A stretch of 40,401 nt of DNA from JAULZV01 sp964401885 (GTDB lineage Bacteria > Patescibacteriota > Minisyncoccia > Phycocordibacterales > JAACPR01). The notes under the pieces are model-generated. The model made no database searches. It was given only the letters and a program-made list of their open reading frames with translations, and was not told the origin of the DNA. A program made the position numbers and the translations under genes. The DNA lies in NCBI GenBank assembly GCA_964401885.1, contig CAYOAC010000005.1, positions 1 to 40,401 on the forward strand, written 5' to 3'. Positions 7,968 through 16,884 of the stretch are shown here, piece after piece. Every line of letters begins with the position of its first letter. The stretch's first letter is position 1.

Positions 7968-9746
7968 ATGAAACATACAGAAATCCGAGAAAAAATTAAA
8001 TCCTTCATGCAAGAGAAGAATTTTGCTTTTGTTGAGTCTGCTTCTTTGGTACCCAATAATGATCCATCTGTACTATTTACGACCGCAGGAGTTCAACCCT
8101 TAATTCCATACATCAAAGGAGAAAAGCATCCTCTAGGTGATAAAATTGCCAACCTACAAAAATGTATAAGAACTCAAGATATAGAAGAAGTAGGAGATAG
8201 AACACATGACACCTTTTTTGAAATGATTGGCTACTGGTATCTTGGAGTTCAAAGCATACCATCCAATGATGGTTTAATTAAAAAAGCTGGTGTGCAAAAT
8301 AGTTATGATCTTTACTTTACTCCAAAAGGTTTTAATTTTGATGTAAATAAAGCATACATAACATGCTTTGCTGGTAATGATTTTGTACCCAAAGACGAAG
8401 AGACTGCTTCATATTGGATAGAATTAGGTATTCCAAAAGAAAGAATTCTATTTTTAGAAGGAAACTGGTGGTCCACTGGCGTAACCGGTCCTTGTGGTCC
8501 TGACAGTGAAATATTTTACAATATTAGCAATGAAGATTTAGGTAATTTATCACAAGATAATTTCTTGAAAGCTGATAAAGATCAAAAAATTGTTGAGGTA
8601 GGGAACACAGTGTTTATGCTTCACAATAGAACCGTAAATTCTCTTGAGGATTTACCTCAGCAAAACGTTGATTTTGGTGGAGGGTTAGAGAGAGTTGTTA
8701 TGGCTTCTCAAAATGTAGATTGTGTTTTTGAAACAGATCTATTTTTACCCCTATATTCATTCCTAAAAGAAAACTCAAAAGAACAAAATCTAAAAGCAAT
8801 ACGGATAGTTACAGATCATTTAAGAACATCAGTATTAATATTAAGTGAGGGTGTTGTTCCTTCCAATACTGCACAAGGATATGTCTTAAGAAGACTCATC
8901 CGAAGGTTGTATAGATATGCAGATGTTGTTGAACTTTCTGCAGAACATCTAAAACAAGCTGTGATTAAAATTTTTGAAATTTATGAATCGGTTTATAGTC
9001 TCACAGAAAGAAAAGATTTTATACAAAATGAATTAATAAAAGAAATTGATAAATTCAAGAATACTCTTTCATCAGGATTAAAGAATTTTGAAAAAATGAT
9101 TAAACAGGAAAATTTTTCTTCAAAAGATATTTTTAATCTTTATACAACTTTTGGTTTCCCCTTGGAACTTACATATGAACTTTTGGATGAAAAAAATATT
9201 TCTTATGATAAAAATGAAATTGAAAAAGAGATAGAACAACACAAAAATTCTTCTAAAACTGCTGCAGCAGGAATGTTTAAAGGTGGTTTGGCTGGTAATT
9301 CTGACCTAGAAACAAGGTATCACACAGCTACACACATATTACATACAGTATTGAGAAACATGTTTGGAACAACAATAGAACAAAAAGGAAGTAATATTAA
9401 TACAGAAAGAATGCGTTTTGACTTTTCTTTTGATCGACCCCTAACCCAAGAAGAGATAAAAACCGTTGAACAAAGAGTAAATGAAATTATACAGAAAGAT
9501 TTACCAGTCATACGTCATGATACAACCTATGACAATGCCCTAAAAATGAACGCTATTGGTTTATTTGCAGATAAGTACACCAATATGGTATCTGTTTATC
9601 AAATAGGTACAGGAGACCAAATATTCAGTACTGAAATCTGTATGGGTCCACATATTAATCACACTTCACAAATAGGAATTTTTTCAATTATAAAAGAAGA
9701 GTCTTCTTCCTCAAGTACTCGAAGAATAAAAGCAATTTTAAAATAA
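7968..9746 (+). CDS. alaS: Alanyl-tRNA synthetase, short form
   Basis: Charges tRNA-Ala. At 592 residues it is far shorter than the usual form of roughly 870. The class II catalytic core is clear at the N-terminus (FTTAGVQPLIPY, TQDIEEVGDRTHDTFFEMIG, GGGLERVVMASQ). The editing domain is kept, with the zinc site HTATH (H452, H456) and C558...H562 in the motif CMGPH. The protein stops just after it, so the C-Ala domain that links tRNA recognition to editing is absent. This shortened form fits the reduced synthetases of Patescibacteria. Its start is set by a -10 box 7 nt upstream. Confidence 0.95.
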   Translation: MKHTEIREKIKSFMQEKNFAFVESASLVPNNDPSVLFTTAGVQPLIPYIKGEKHPLGDKIANLQKCIRTQDIEEVGDRTHDTFFEMIGYWYLGVQSIPSNDGLIKKAGVQNSYDLYFTPKGFNFDVNKAYITCFAGNDFVPKDEETASYWIELGIPKERILFLEGNWWSTGVTGPCGPDSEIFYNISNEDLGNLSQDNFLKADKDQKIVEVGNTVFMLHNRTVNSLEDLPQQNVDFGGGLERVVMASQNVDCVFETDLFLPLYSFLKENSKEQNLKAIRIVTDHLRTSVLILSEGVVPSNTAQGYVLRRLIRRLYRYADVVELSAEHLKQAVIKIFEIYESVYSLTERKDFIQNELIKEIDKFKNTLSSGLKNFEKMIKQENFSSKDIFNLYTTFGFPLELTYELLDEKNISYDKNEIEKEIEQHKNSSKTAAAGMFKGGLAGNSDLETRYHTATHILHTVLRNMFGTTIEQKGSNINTERMRFDFSFDRPLTQEEIKTVEQRVNEIIQKDLPVIRHDTTYDNALKMNAIGLFADKYTNMVSVYQIGTGDQIFSTEICMGPHINHTSQIGIFSIIKEESSSSSTRRIKAILK

Positions 9747-9778
9747 TAAAGATGTGGAAATAAAAAGTACTACTGTGT

Positions 9779-9784
9779 TATAAT
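9779..9784 (+). promoter_or_regulatory. -10 box, predicted leaderless start
   Basis: A perfect TATAAT ends 6 nt before the ATG at 9791. Confidence 0.7.
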
Positions 9785-9790
9785 AATTTT

Positions 9791-10891
9791 ATGTCTTTTT
9801 TTAATTCAAAAAATAAATCTTCATATAAAGTATCCATCTCACTTAAAAGTTCTTCCATAGATATTCAATTAATAGAAATAAATCCAAACAAAAAAAGAAC
9901 CGTCTTACTTTCAGAACAAAAAATTATTATTCTAGAAAATTCCCAGGATTCAAAACTATATACAAGCCAATACACCAAAGAACTCTCACAAATTTTAAAA
10001 AATAATAAGATTCAGATTAAAAAAATAATTGGAAATAATGACATTGATATAAACCTGATTCTCCATTCTCCTTGGTTCACTTCTTCAATATCATCTATCG
10101 AGCATAAAGAAAAAGTCGAAGTAAACTCTAATTTTATCTCAAAAAAAATAGCAGGCTTTAAAACTCAAACTGAATTATTTAATCTAGAAAAAAGAGTTAT
10201 CAAGATTCAAGCCAACGGATATGAATTGAATAATATAGATGATTTAATTTGTGAAAATGTTCATTTAAATGTTTATTTAAGTTATATTTCTAAAAACATT
10301 CAAGGCACCCTAGTAAAAGTTATCAAAGAAAATATATCAAACATCAACAGCATATCTTATATTTCAAGTCCTATGCTTTTTACTGACAACATAAAGAGAT
10401 TTATGATCAGAGAAGATAATGTTACTTTTATTTACATTGACAGTGAAATAACTCAAATAGGCATCATTGAAAATGATTCTCTTGATTATTTTTCAACGTT
10501 TCCAATTGGTAAACATGACTTTTTGAGGGAAATAAAATTTAATGTTCAAACATATGATTATGATGTCCTAAATCAAAAAGAAATTAAATTAAAGTCCCCA
10601 AAACAGCAAGAAGCTTTCGATAATTTAAAAAGCAAATGGGCAATATCAGTTATAAAGTCTTTAGAATTGTTTCAAAAAAACATCCCTAGCAAATTACTGA
10701 TAATATCTGACCACAAAACAATTAACTTTTTTTCTAATTTATTATTAACTTTAATAAAAGAGAATTCCAAAAATATTTTAAAAAATAATAGGATAATTAA
10801 CTTTGATTTATCACTTTTAAAAGATATAATTGTTTACAAGACTCCCGAAGGAGACAATGAATTAGATTTAAAATTAGAGGCCTTAATATAA
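9791..10891 (+). CDS. Divergent FtsA/PilM-like protein
   Basis: A 366-residue soluble protein without obvious catalytic motifs. Its layout suggests an actin-fold protein of the FtsA/PilM kind: an N-terminal strand-rich segment, a mid-region resembling the inserted subdomain, and a phosphate-2-like segment (FIYIDSEITQIGIIENDSL then FPIGKH, about 215-240). The key glycines of the ATP-binding loops are eroded, so ATP binding is doubtful. The next gene, 15 nt downstream, makes a membrane-anchored protein, and such an actin-like/membrane pair would fit a pilus or divisome platform. Assignment is by shape and context only. Confidence 0.45.
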   Translation: MSFFNSKNKSSYKVSISLKSSSIDIQLIEINPNKKRTVLLSEQKIIILENSQDSKLYTSQYTKELSQILKNNKIQIKKIIGNNDIDINLILHSPWFTSSISSIEHKEKVEVNSNFISKKIAGFKTQTELFNLEKRVIKIQANGYELNNIDDLICENVHLNVYLSYISKNIQGTLVKVIKENISNINSISYISSPMLFTDNIKRFMIREDNVTFIYIDSEITQIGIIENDSLDYFSTFPIGKHDFLREIKFNVQTYDYDVLNQKEIKLKSPKQQEAFDNLKSKWAISVIKSLELFQKNIPSKLLIISDHKTINFFSNLLLTLIKENSKNILKNNRIINFDLSLLKDIIVYKTPEGDNELDLKLEALI

Positions 10892-10906
10892 ATTTTTGAA
10901 ATAGTT

Positions 10907-12289
10907 ATGAAAAAAAATTTTTTACAAGATGTTGTACCCGCAAATCAAAAAAGGTCTATTCGTGACATACCTCTTCCTGAACACAAAAAATCAAAAGCAA
11001 CACCTGTTAAAAAGACACCGATTTCAAAAACAAAAGATGTTGTTGTTTCTAAAAAATATTCCCCAGACGAAGAATCTGATTTATACGATAAAAATCATTT
11101 TAATAAATCAAAAGAATCTGTATTTGAGGCCGAATATCTAAATAAAGAAAAATATGAAGATACAGATGAGGATATAGAAACAAATGCTGTAAAAACAAAA
11201 AAGACAGGTTCTTCTTTTTTTAAAAAAATGTTTATTACAGTATTTATAATATTTATAGTAGCTATTGTTGGTCTTATATTTTTAGATGGAAAAGCGATAG
11301 TTACTTTATATCCACAAAAGACCAATTCTAATGTGGATATATCAATTCCGATGGATTCAACAAACCCTACGGTAACAAAGACTCAAATAGTTAAAAATAT
11401 ATCAAAAACAGTCCCAGCAACTTCAGAACAACAAGTTGAGAAGCAGGCAAGTGGCAGAATAAAAATTCTAAACTCCTACAAACAGACAACTCAAGAACTA
11501 GTTAAAAATACCAGATTTAAGTCTCAAAACGGTCTTATTTACAGAATAAGAGATTCTATAGTTATTCCAGGATACACAATGAATGGTTCTCAAATTATCC
11601 CAGGTTCATTAGAAGTAGAAGTTTTTGCTGACAGTGCCGGTGAAGAATATAATATTTCAAAATCATCTTTTACAATTCCTGGTTTTGAGGGCAAAGATCA
11701 ATACACAAAAATAACAGCAGAGACTGTTTCAGAAATATCTGGTGGATATATCGGGTTAAGAAAAGTTCTATCTCAAGAAACAAAAGATGCTATTGCTGAT
11801 GAATTTAAGGTAGACCTCAAAAACCAGATAGATCAAACAAAAAATCAATCAACTGAGTATATTTTAATTCCAGACATATCAACTATTTCATTTGGAGATA
11901 TTCAAGATAAAACAGAAGGAGACTCTGTAGTATTAACAATGTCCGCAAGTTCTGATGGTTATTCCTTTGTTAAAAAAGACCTCTTTAATTTTATTGGACA
12001 AAAATCAATATTAAACCCATCTGCAAATGATCAATTCTCAATAGAAACTAAAGATTTAAATTTTTCTATTGATAAAAAAGATATTAAAATTGAAGGACCA
12101 ACCGTTGTAACTTGGATCACAGATGTTGAAAAATTAAAAAAAGATTTAATTGGCAAGAAAAAGACAGAAGCAACCAGTATTTTTGATTCATATACATCTT
12201 TTAAAAACACTTCTTTTGAGACAAAACCCTTCTGGAAAACCAAATTTCCATCAGATGTGTCAAAAATAGAGGTTATTATAGCTGAATAA
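10907..12289 (+). CDS. Membrane-anchored baseplate-J-like protein
   Basis: A 460-residue protein with a charged cytoplasmic tail (1-100, rich in Lys, Glu and Asp), one membrane segment (about 108-127) and a beta-rich exported part starting VTLYPQKTNSNVDI. The central region (about 180-270, with TRFKSQNGLIYRIRDSIVIPG and SAGEEYNISKSSFTIPGF) is the type often labelled baseplate J/gp47-like in Patescibacteria genomes. It lies 15 nt after the FtsA/PilM-like gene and is probably co-transcribed. Its role is unknown; an envelope-spanning or surface appendage part is a reasonable guess. There are no phage genes nearby, so it is not a prophage remnant. Confidence 0.6.
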   Translation: MKKNFLQDVVPANQKRSIRDIPLPEHKKSKATPVKKTPISKTKDVVVSKKYSPDEESDLYDKNHFNKSKESVFEAEYLNKEKYEDTDEDIETNAVKTKKTGSSFFKKMFITVFIIFIVAIVGLIFLDGKAIVTLYPQKTNSNVDISIPMDSTNPTVTKTQIVKNISKTVPATSEQQVEKQASGRIKILNSYKQTTQELVKNTRFKSQNGLIYRIRDSIVIPGYTMNGSQIIPGSLEVEVFADSAGEEYNISKSSFTIPGFEGKDQYTKITAETVSEISGGYIGLRKVLSQETKDAIADEFKVDLKNQIDQTKNQSTEYILIPDISTISFGDIQDKTEGDSVVLTMSASSDGYSFVKKDLFNFIGQKSILNPSANDQFSIETKDLNFSIDKKDIKIEGPTVVTWITDVEKLKKDLIGKKKTEATSIFDSYTSFKNTSFETKPFWKTKFPSDVSKIEVIIAE

Positions 12290-12290
12290 A

Positions 12291-12319
12291 TTGACAAAAC
12301 ATTAATCTATTGATACAAA
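12291..12319 (+). promoter_or_regulatory. infA promoter, predicted leaderless
   Basis: TTGACA (12291-12296), a 17-nt spacer and TACAAA (12314-12319), which ends 6 nt before the infA ATG. The -35 starts 2 nt after the stop of the preceding gene. Confidence 0.6.
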
Positions 12320-12325
12320 TTTATT

Positions 12326-12535
12326 ATGCAAAGTAAAGAAGAAACAGTAAAAGGAACCGTCATAGAGGCAATGCCAAACACTCTTTTTAAAGTACTAGTT
12401 GGAGGAGAAAAGGAAGTTATTTCTTATCTTTCAGGCAAAATGAGAATGCATAAAATCAGAGTTTTGGTGGGGGATACAGTAGAAATTCTAGAAGAACCTT
12501 ATGGTGGAAAGGCAAGAATAGTTAAAAGGTTATAA
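12326..12535 (+). CDS. infA: Translation initiation factor IF-1
   Basis: A 69-residue OB-fold protein that binds the A site of the 30S subunit during initiation. The family core is clear: KGTVIEAMPNTLFKV, SGKMRMHKIRVLVGDTVE. It opens the translation cluster that continues with uS13, uS11, uS4, RpoA and bL17. In most bacteria rpmJ (bL36) lies between infA and rpsM; here the 48-nt gap contains only a promoter. Confidence 0.96.
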   Translation: MQSKEETVKGTVIEAMPNTLFKVLVGGEKEVISYLSGKMRMHKIRVLVGDTVEILEEPYGGKARIVKRL

Positions 12536-12540
12536 ATCAC

Positions 12541-12569
12541 TTTACAAACATTATTTCTTTTGATACACT
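12541..12569 (+). promoter_or_regulatory. Promoter for the rpsM-rpsI run
   Basis: TTTACA (12541-12546), 17-nt spacer, TACACT (12564-12569). The predicted start leaves a leader of about 8 nt before the rpsM ATG, with no Shine-Dalgarno. Confidence 0.55.
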
Positions 12570-12583
12570 AGGCATCTAACAAA

Positions 12584-12940
12584 ATGAGAATACAAGGTAT
12601 AACAATTCCAGACGACAAACAGCTTGAGTTCGCACTCACTGCTATTTATGGTATCGGTCGTGCACGAGCCAAATCTATTCTTTCAAAAATAGGTATTGAC
12701 TCAACAAAAAAGCCAACTGATTTGTCAGCTGAAGACGAAAACAAAATTCGAGAAGTTGTTGAAAAAATTAAAATTGAAGGTGAACTTAAAAGAGAAGTAT
12801 CTTCAAACATAAAAAGAATGAAGGATATCGGATCATACAAAGGAAGCCGACACAACAAAAAATTACCAGCACGAGGCCAAAGAACAAAGACAAACTCTCG
12901 AACAGTTCGAGGTAATGTCCGAAAGACTTTGTGTTCATGA
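12584..12940 (+). CDS. rpsM: Ribosomal protein uS13
   Basis: A 30S head protein touching the P-site tRNA and the intersubunit bridge. Recognised by RIQGITIPDDKQLEFALTAI at the start, GIGRARAKSIL and the basic ending SRHNKKLPARGQRTKTNSRT. It has 118 residues and ends RKTLCS at a TGA, one of few TGA stops here. The codons just after are aga taa, and homologous tails that I recall continue with a GSGR-like sequence, so the natural tail may be slightly truncated. It is followed by rpsK after 33 nt. Confidence 0.96.
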   Translation: MRIQGITIPDDKQLEFALTAIYGIGRARAKSILSKIGIDSTKKPTDLSAEDENKIREVVEKIKIEGELKREVSSNIKRMKDIGSYKGSRHNKKLPARGQRTKTNSRTVRGNVRKTLCS

Positions 12941-12973
12941 AGATAATCAGTAGAAAAGAAATAATAAAATAGT

Positions 12974-13402
12974 ATGGGCAAAAAACGAATTGTAAAAAAA
13001 GGATCAAGTGACTCTTCTGTAAAATCAGGGGCTGGAAAAAAACTCCCAAGAAAAAAATTAGATTCTGGGATTTTATACGTTCAATCAACATTTAATAACA
13101 CAAAACTTCTTCTTACAGACCTAAAAGGAAATGCTATCTGTGCAGCTTCTTCTGGTGCTCTTGGTTTTAAAGGTGCAAAAAAGGGTACACCTTTTGCAGC
13201 TTCAAAAGCAGCTGAGGAACTAGCTGAAAAAGCTGAGAAACTTGGTTTGAAAGAAATTGACGTTATTGTTAAGGGTGTTGGCTCAGGACGAGAATCCTCA
13301 ATTCGAGGTTTTATTTCAAAAGGTATATTGATTAAATCTATCAAAGATAGAACACCTGTACCTCATAATGGACCACGAGCACCTAAACCTAGACGTGTAT
13401 AG
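12974..13402 (+). CDS. rpsK: Ribosomal protein uS11
   Basis: A 30S platform protein near the Shine-Dalgarno/anti-SD site. The core is typical (YVQSTFNNTKLLLTDLKGN, SSGALGFKGAKKGTPFAA, GVGSGRESSIRGF, DRTPVPHNGPRAPKPRRV). The N-terminus has a lysine/serine-rich extension (about 1-25), not unusual for the family. The leader is AT-rich without a Shine-Dalgarno. Confidence 0.97.
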   Translation: MGKKRIVKKGSSDSSVKSGAGKKLPRKKLDSGILYVQSTFNNTKLLLTDLKGNAICAASSGALGFKGAKKGTPFAASKAAEELAEKAEKLGLKEIDVIVKGVGSGRESSIRGFISKGILIKSIKDRTPVPHNGPRAPKPRRV

Positions 13403-13433
13403 TATTTATTAGTTTATTTATAAAGATTGAGTT

Positions 13434-14045
13434 ATGAAAATAGGACCAAAATATAAAATCGCACGAAGACTTGGCGCAGCAGTGTTTGAAAAAACACAAA
13501 CAGCTAAGTTTACTCAAAACGAACAAAAGAAATCCAAAAACATGCGCCCAAAAAAGCGTTCAAATTCTGTTTTTGGTCAACAACTTATTGAAAAACAAAA
13601 AGTTCGTTTTACATATTGTATTACAGAAAAGCAACTAAAAAATTACGTTAAAAAAGTAATTGCAGCATCAAAAACAAATCAATCAGACCTTCTTTTCAAA
13701 AATCTTGAAAATCGACTAGATAACGTAGTGCTAAAATCAGGTTTTGTAAAAACAAGACCACTTGCACGACAAGTTGTTTCTCATGGACACTTTCGAGTAA
13801 ATAATGTTCGAGTAAATATTCCTTCATTTTCTGTTAAAAAAGGTGACGTTGTCACTGTTCGAGAAGGAAGTAAAGCCAAGAAACTTTTCGAAAATGCAGA
13901 AAAATCTCTTTCAGAAGCAAATAACCCTTCATGGCTTAAAATAAATGCAAAAGACTTGTCAGTAGAGATTACTGGTGAGGCAGTATATACACCGCAAGAA
14001 TTGCATTTTGATTTGAATTCAGTAATGGAATATTACAAAAAATAA
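13434..14045 (+). CDS. rpsD: Ribosomal protein uS4
   Basis: A primary 16S rRNA-binding protein that nucleates 30S body assembly. It has 203 residues, the usual length. The S4 RNA-binding domain is visible in the middle (ENRLDNVVLKSGFVKTRPLA, RQVVSHGHFRVNN) and the conserved C-terminus in SWLKIN. The zinc-binding cysteines of some N-terminal domains are absent, making it the zinc-free type. It lies between rpsK and rpoA in the standard order. Confidence 0.97.
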   Translation: MKIGPKYKIARRLGAAVFEKTQTAKFTQNEQKKSKNMRPKKRSNSVFGQQLIEKQKVRFTYCITEKQLKNYVKKVIAASKTNQSDLLFKNLENRLDNVVLKSGFVKTRPLARQVVSHGHFRVNNVRVNIPSFSVKKGDVVTVREGSKAKKLFENAEKSLSEANNPSWLKINAKDLSVEITGEAVYTPQELHFDLNSVMEYYKK

Positions 14046-14062
14046 TTTAAATAAATAAAAAC

Positions 14063-15019
14063 ATGATTGAACAAAACATTGCCATTCCATCAAAACCAAA
14101 AATTGTATTAGAAGAAAATTCTAAAGGTATTTATGAAATTGATGGTCTTTATCCAGGATATGGCCACACTCTAGGTAACTCACTTAGAAGAATCATACTT
14201 TCTTCACTTCCAGGAACAGCTATTACAGAAATTAAAGTTGATGGAATTGGACACGAATTCTCAACAATTGAAGGGGTAAAAGAAGATGTTATTTCTATTA
14301 TTCTTAATCTAAAGAAAATTAGAATTTCAATGAAAAACAATGAGGCAATGAAAATTGAACTTAATGTTAAAGGTCCCAAAAAAGTAACTGCTGCAGATAT
14401 TAAATTCCCATCTCAAGTTGAAATTGTTAATCAAGATCAATATCTTTTTGAAGTAACAACAAAAACAGAAATAAAAATTGAATTAAAAATTGAAAACGGA
14501 ATCGGTTTTGTTCCAAAAGAAATTCTACACAAAGAGAAAGTAGAAGTAGGAACTATTGCTCTAGATGCAATCTTTACTCCAATTCGAAGAGTGAACTACG
14601 AATCAGAAAACATGCGAGTAGGAGACCGAACAGACTACAACAGACTAAGAATTACAATTGAGACAGATGGAACAATTACTCCAAAAGAAGCTTTGGAACA
14701 GTCAATAGCAACTTTAATTACACAATTAAAAGCAATTGTTGGTTTTAAAGAAGAAGTAGAAATTCCAATGCCTGCAGCTCATGTTATAACTGAAGACAGA
14801 GAAGAAATAGATGTTGAAGATTTTCTTAAAACAAGAATAGAAGATCTGGAACTTTCAGCTCGAACTATCAATGCACTTTCAAATGCAAATATTCGAACAG
14901 TTGGAGGTCTTGCAAGAAAGAAATCAGCTGACATTCTTGAAATTGAAGGTTTTGGAAACAAAGGTCTTGAAGAAATCAAGGATTTATTAGCAAAACACGG
15001 GATTGAACTTAAAGACTAA
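14063..15019 (+). CDS. rpoA: RNA polymerase alpha subunit
   Basis: Forms the dimer that starts RNA polymerase assembly. The N-terminal domain shows GYGHTLGNSLRRIILSSLPG and the assembly region FTPIRRVNYESENMRVG. A linker of about 20 residues leads to an intact C-terminal domain (about 255-318: LELSARTINALSNANIRTVG, IEGFGNKGLEEI), the part that contacts UP elements and activators. It has 318 residues. The order rpsD-rpoA-rplQ is the classic alpha operon. Confidence 0.98.
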   Translation: MIEQNIAIPSKPKIVLEENSKGIYEIDGLYPGYGHTLGNSLRRIILSSLPGTAITEIKVDGIGHEFSTIEGVKEDVISIILNLKKIRISMKNNEAMKIELNVKGPKKVTAADIKFPSQVEIVNQDQYLFEVTTKTEIKIELKIENGIGFVPKEILHKEKVEVGTIALDAIFTPIRRVNYESENMRVGDRTDYNRLRITIETDGTITPKEALEQSIATLITQLKAIVGFKEEVEIPMPAAHVITEDREEIDVEDFLKTRIEDLELSARTINALSNANIRTVGGLARKKSADILEIEGFGNKGLEEIKDLLAKHGIELKD

Positions 15020-15064
15020 TCCAATTCTTTACAAAATCACTAATTTATATTAATCTATAAGGCC

Positions 15065-15415
15065 ATGAGACACCATAATACAAAAAGAAAATTCGGAAGA
15101 ACAAAAAATCAAAGAAACGCCTTGATGAATGGTTTGGTGTACAGTCTTGTAAAATTTAAAAGAATTGTAACAACTGAAGCAAAGGCAAAAGAGCTTAGAC
15201 CTCAAGTTGAAAAACTAGTTACAAAATCAAAAACTAGTGATCTACACACAAAACGTGTGATTCAATCACAAACAGGTAGTTTTGATGTAGCAAAAGAGCT
15301 TGAAAACATTGCATCCAAAATGTCTGATCGACAAGGAGGTTACACTCGAATCGTTAAAATGGAGCCACGAAAAAGCGATGGAAGTAAGATGGCTTATATC
15401 GAATTTGTAGATTAA
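15065..15415 (+). CDS. rplQ: Ribosomal protein bL17
   Basis: A 50S protein near the exit tunnel. It has 116 residues and the family start MRHHNTKRKFGRTKNQRNAL, then LVKFKRIVTTEAKAKELRP and a GGYTRIVKM block. It follows rpoA after 45 nt and precedes rplM by 11 nt. Confidence 0.97.
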   Translation: MRHHNTKRKFGRTKNQRNALMNGLVYSLVKFKRIVTTEAKAKELRPQVEKLVTKSKTSDLHTKRVIQSQTGSFDVAKELENIASKMSDRQGGYTRIVKMEPRKSDGSKMAYIEFVD

Positions 15416-15426
15416 TAAACAGAAAT

Positions 15427-15768
15427 ATGAAAACAATTGACGCAACAAACAAAAAGATCGGTCGTATAGCTCAAGAAGCTGCTATGATTTTGATGGGAAA
15501 AGATACACCAATGTATGAAACAAATAAAATTGTCTCAGAAGGTGTTCATATTATCAATGCATCAAAAGCTGATATTTCTGAAAAGAAAAAAGAGGAAAAA
15601 GAGTACAAGTGGTTTACAGGTTACCCAAGTGGTCTAAAAACTCGAACACTTGATCAAATGCTTGCAAAAAGAGGGATTGAAGAAGTATATCGAAAAGCAA
15701 TTTTGGGAATGCTTCCAAAAAATCGATTGAGAGCAGAAATGATTAAAAAACTAAAGATTAGCGAATAA
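15427..15768 (+). CDS. rplM: Ribosomal protein uL13, short form
   Basis: An early-assembly 50S protein. At 113 residues it lacks roughly 30 residues of the usual 140-odd. The core is kept: DATNKKIGRIAQEAAMIL, KWFTGYPSGLKTRTLDQMLA and AILGMLPKNRLRAEM. What is missing is mainly the C-terminal tail and a mid-loop, in line with the trimmed ribosomal proteins of Patescibacteria. It is 4 nt upstream of rpsI, its usual partner. Confidence 0.95.
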   Translation: MKTIDATNKKIGRIAQEAAMILMGKDTPMYETNKIVSEGVHIINASKADISEKKKEEKEYKWFTGYPSGLKTRTLDQMLAKRGIEEVYRKAILGMLPKNRLRAEMIKKLKISE

Positions 15769-15772
15769 TTCT

Positions 15773-16180
15773 ATGGCAACAAAAAAATCAGAAAAATATA
15801 TTGAATCAATTGGTCGAAGAAAAGAAGCGATCGCTAGAGTTCGTCTATATGAATCAAAAAAAGATTCAATTACTGTTAATGACAAACCTATTGCTGAATT
15901 TTTCAAAACAGAAAATCTACAAAACATTGCTTCCGAAGCCCTACTTGGATCAGAACTAACACAAAAATTTGAAGTAACAGCAAAAGTAAATGGCGGAGGT
16001 ATTTCATCTCAAGCAGAAAGTATTCGACTAGGAATCTCAAGAGCTCTCGTAAAATTAAATGAAGAAATGAGAAAGGATCTTAAGAAAAAAGGCTTCTTAA
16101 AAAGAGATCCCAGAGCAAAAGAAAGACGAAAATTCGGTCTCAAGAAAGCTAGAAAAGCTGCTCAATGGAGTAAAAGATAA
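15773..16180 (+). CDS. rpsI: Ribosomal protein uS9
   Basis: A 30S protein whose C-terminal tail reaches the P-site tRNA. It has 135 residues, with SIGRRKEAIARVRLYESK, NGGGISSQAESIRLGISRAL, and the conserved ending KARKAAQWSKR, including the terminal K-R that contacts tRNA. It ends the ribosomal run. Confidence 0.97.
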   Translation: MATKKSEKYIESIGRRKEAIARVRLYESKKDSITVNDKPIAEFFKTENLQNIASEALLGSELTQKFEVTAKVNGGGISSQAESIRLGISRALVKLNEEMRKDLKKKGFLKRDPRAKERRKFGLKKARKAAQWSKR

Positions 16181-16205
16181 TTCGCAACAATTACAGGATA
16201 ACAAT

Positions 16206-16211
16206 TATAAT
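16206..16211 (+). promoter_or_regulatory. Possible grpE-dnaK promoter -10 box
   Basis: TATAAT in the 99-nt gap between rpsI and grpE, with a weak TTCGCA-like -35 about 18 nt upstream. It would give a leader of about 60 nt. No CIRCE element (TTAGCACTC-N9-GAGTGCTAA) is present, so HrcA control is not supported. Confidence 0.4.
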
Positions 16212-16279
16212 GTCGTCCTAGATTTATTTCGAATTATTGTTATTAGTACATATTCATTTTCATTAACTTAATTTTCAAA

Positions 16280-16843
16280 ATGACGAAAAAAAATCAAGAT
16301 AATAATGACGAAATTGTAATAGAAGAAGAATATACTGAAGATTCCCAGGTTGGAGAAGCGTATCAAAAAAAGATTTCTTCTCTTAAAGACAAACTTTCTG
16401 TTTGTCAAAAAGAAAAAGAAGAATATTTAACTGGTTGGCAAAGAGCTCAAGCAGATTTTATAAATCATAAAAAACAAAACGAATCTATTTTTGTTCAAGC
16501 AAAAGAAATTTCGACTATTGAAATGGTAGAGTCTCTTTTGCCAGTATTAGATAGTTTTGATATGGCATTTAATGGAAACTTTGATGATTCATTCAAAAAA
16601 TGGCTTACAGGATTTGAATACGTTCATCAACAATTTAAAAAAATATTAGAAGAAAATAACGTAATTGAAATAAACCCCCTAAATGAAACATTTTCTCCTC
16701 AATTACACGAAGCTATTCAAGAAGAAATAACCAGTGATGAATCCTTGGATCACAAGGTATCGCAAGTTATTTTGAAAGGATATAGGATAAAGGAGCGTAT
16801 AATAAGAGCAGCTCAAGTTAAAGTTTACAAATTTGAAAAATAA
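16280..16843 (+). CDS. grpE: Nucleotide exchange factor GrpE
   Basis: Releases ADP from DnaK so the chaperone cycle can turn. It has 187 residues: an acidic N-terminal tail (1-25), a long helix or coiled coil (about 26-90, with LTGWQRAQADFINHKK) and the C-terminal beta domain with the family signature (FSPQLHEAI, VSQVILKGYRIKERIIRAAQV). It lies 41 nt before dnaK in the common grpE-dnaK-dnaJ order. Confidence 0.95.
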   Translation: MTKKNQDNNDEIVIEEEYTEDSQVGEAYQKKISSLKDKLSVCQKEKEEYLTGWQRAQADFINHKKQNESIFVQAKEISTIEMVESLLPVLDSFDMAFNGNFDDSFKKWLTGFEYVHQQFKKILEENNVIEINPLNETFSPQLHEAIQEEITSDESLDHKVSQVILKGYRIKERIIRAAQVKVYKFEK

Positions 16844-16884
16844 ATTTAAAATATCGACACATTTATTAATTTAATAAAATTATT

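Noticed and set aside
10907..12289. Prophage baseplate gene
   Set aside because: No other phage genes are near; the protein has a cytoplasmic tail and membrane helix, and the type recurs as a chromosomal gene in Patescibacteria.
16181..16279. CIRCE/HrcA operator upstream of grpE
   Set aside because: The nine-base inverted repeat TTAGCACTC/GAGTGCTAA is not present; only a weak AT-rich dyad is seen.
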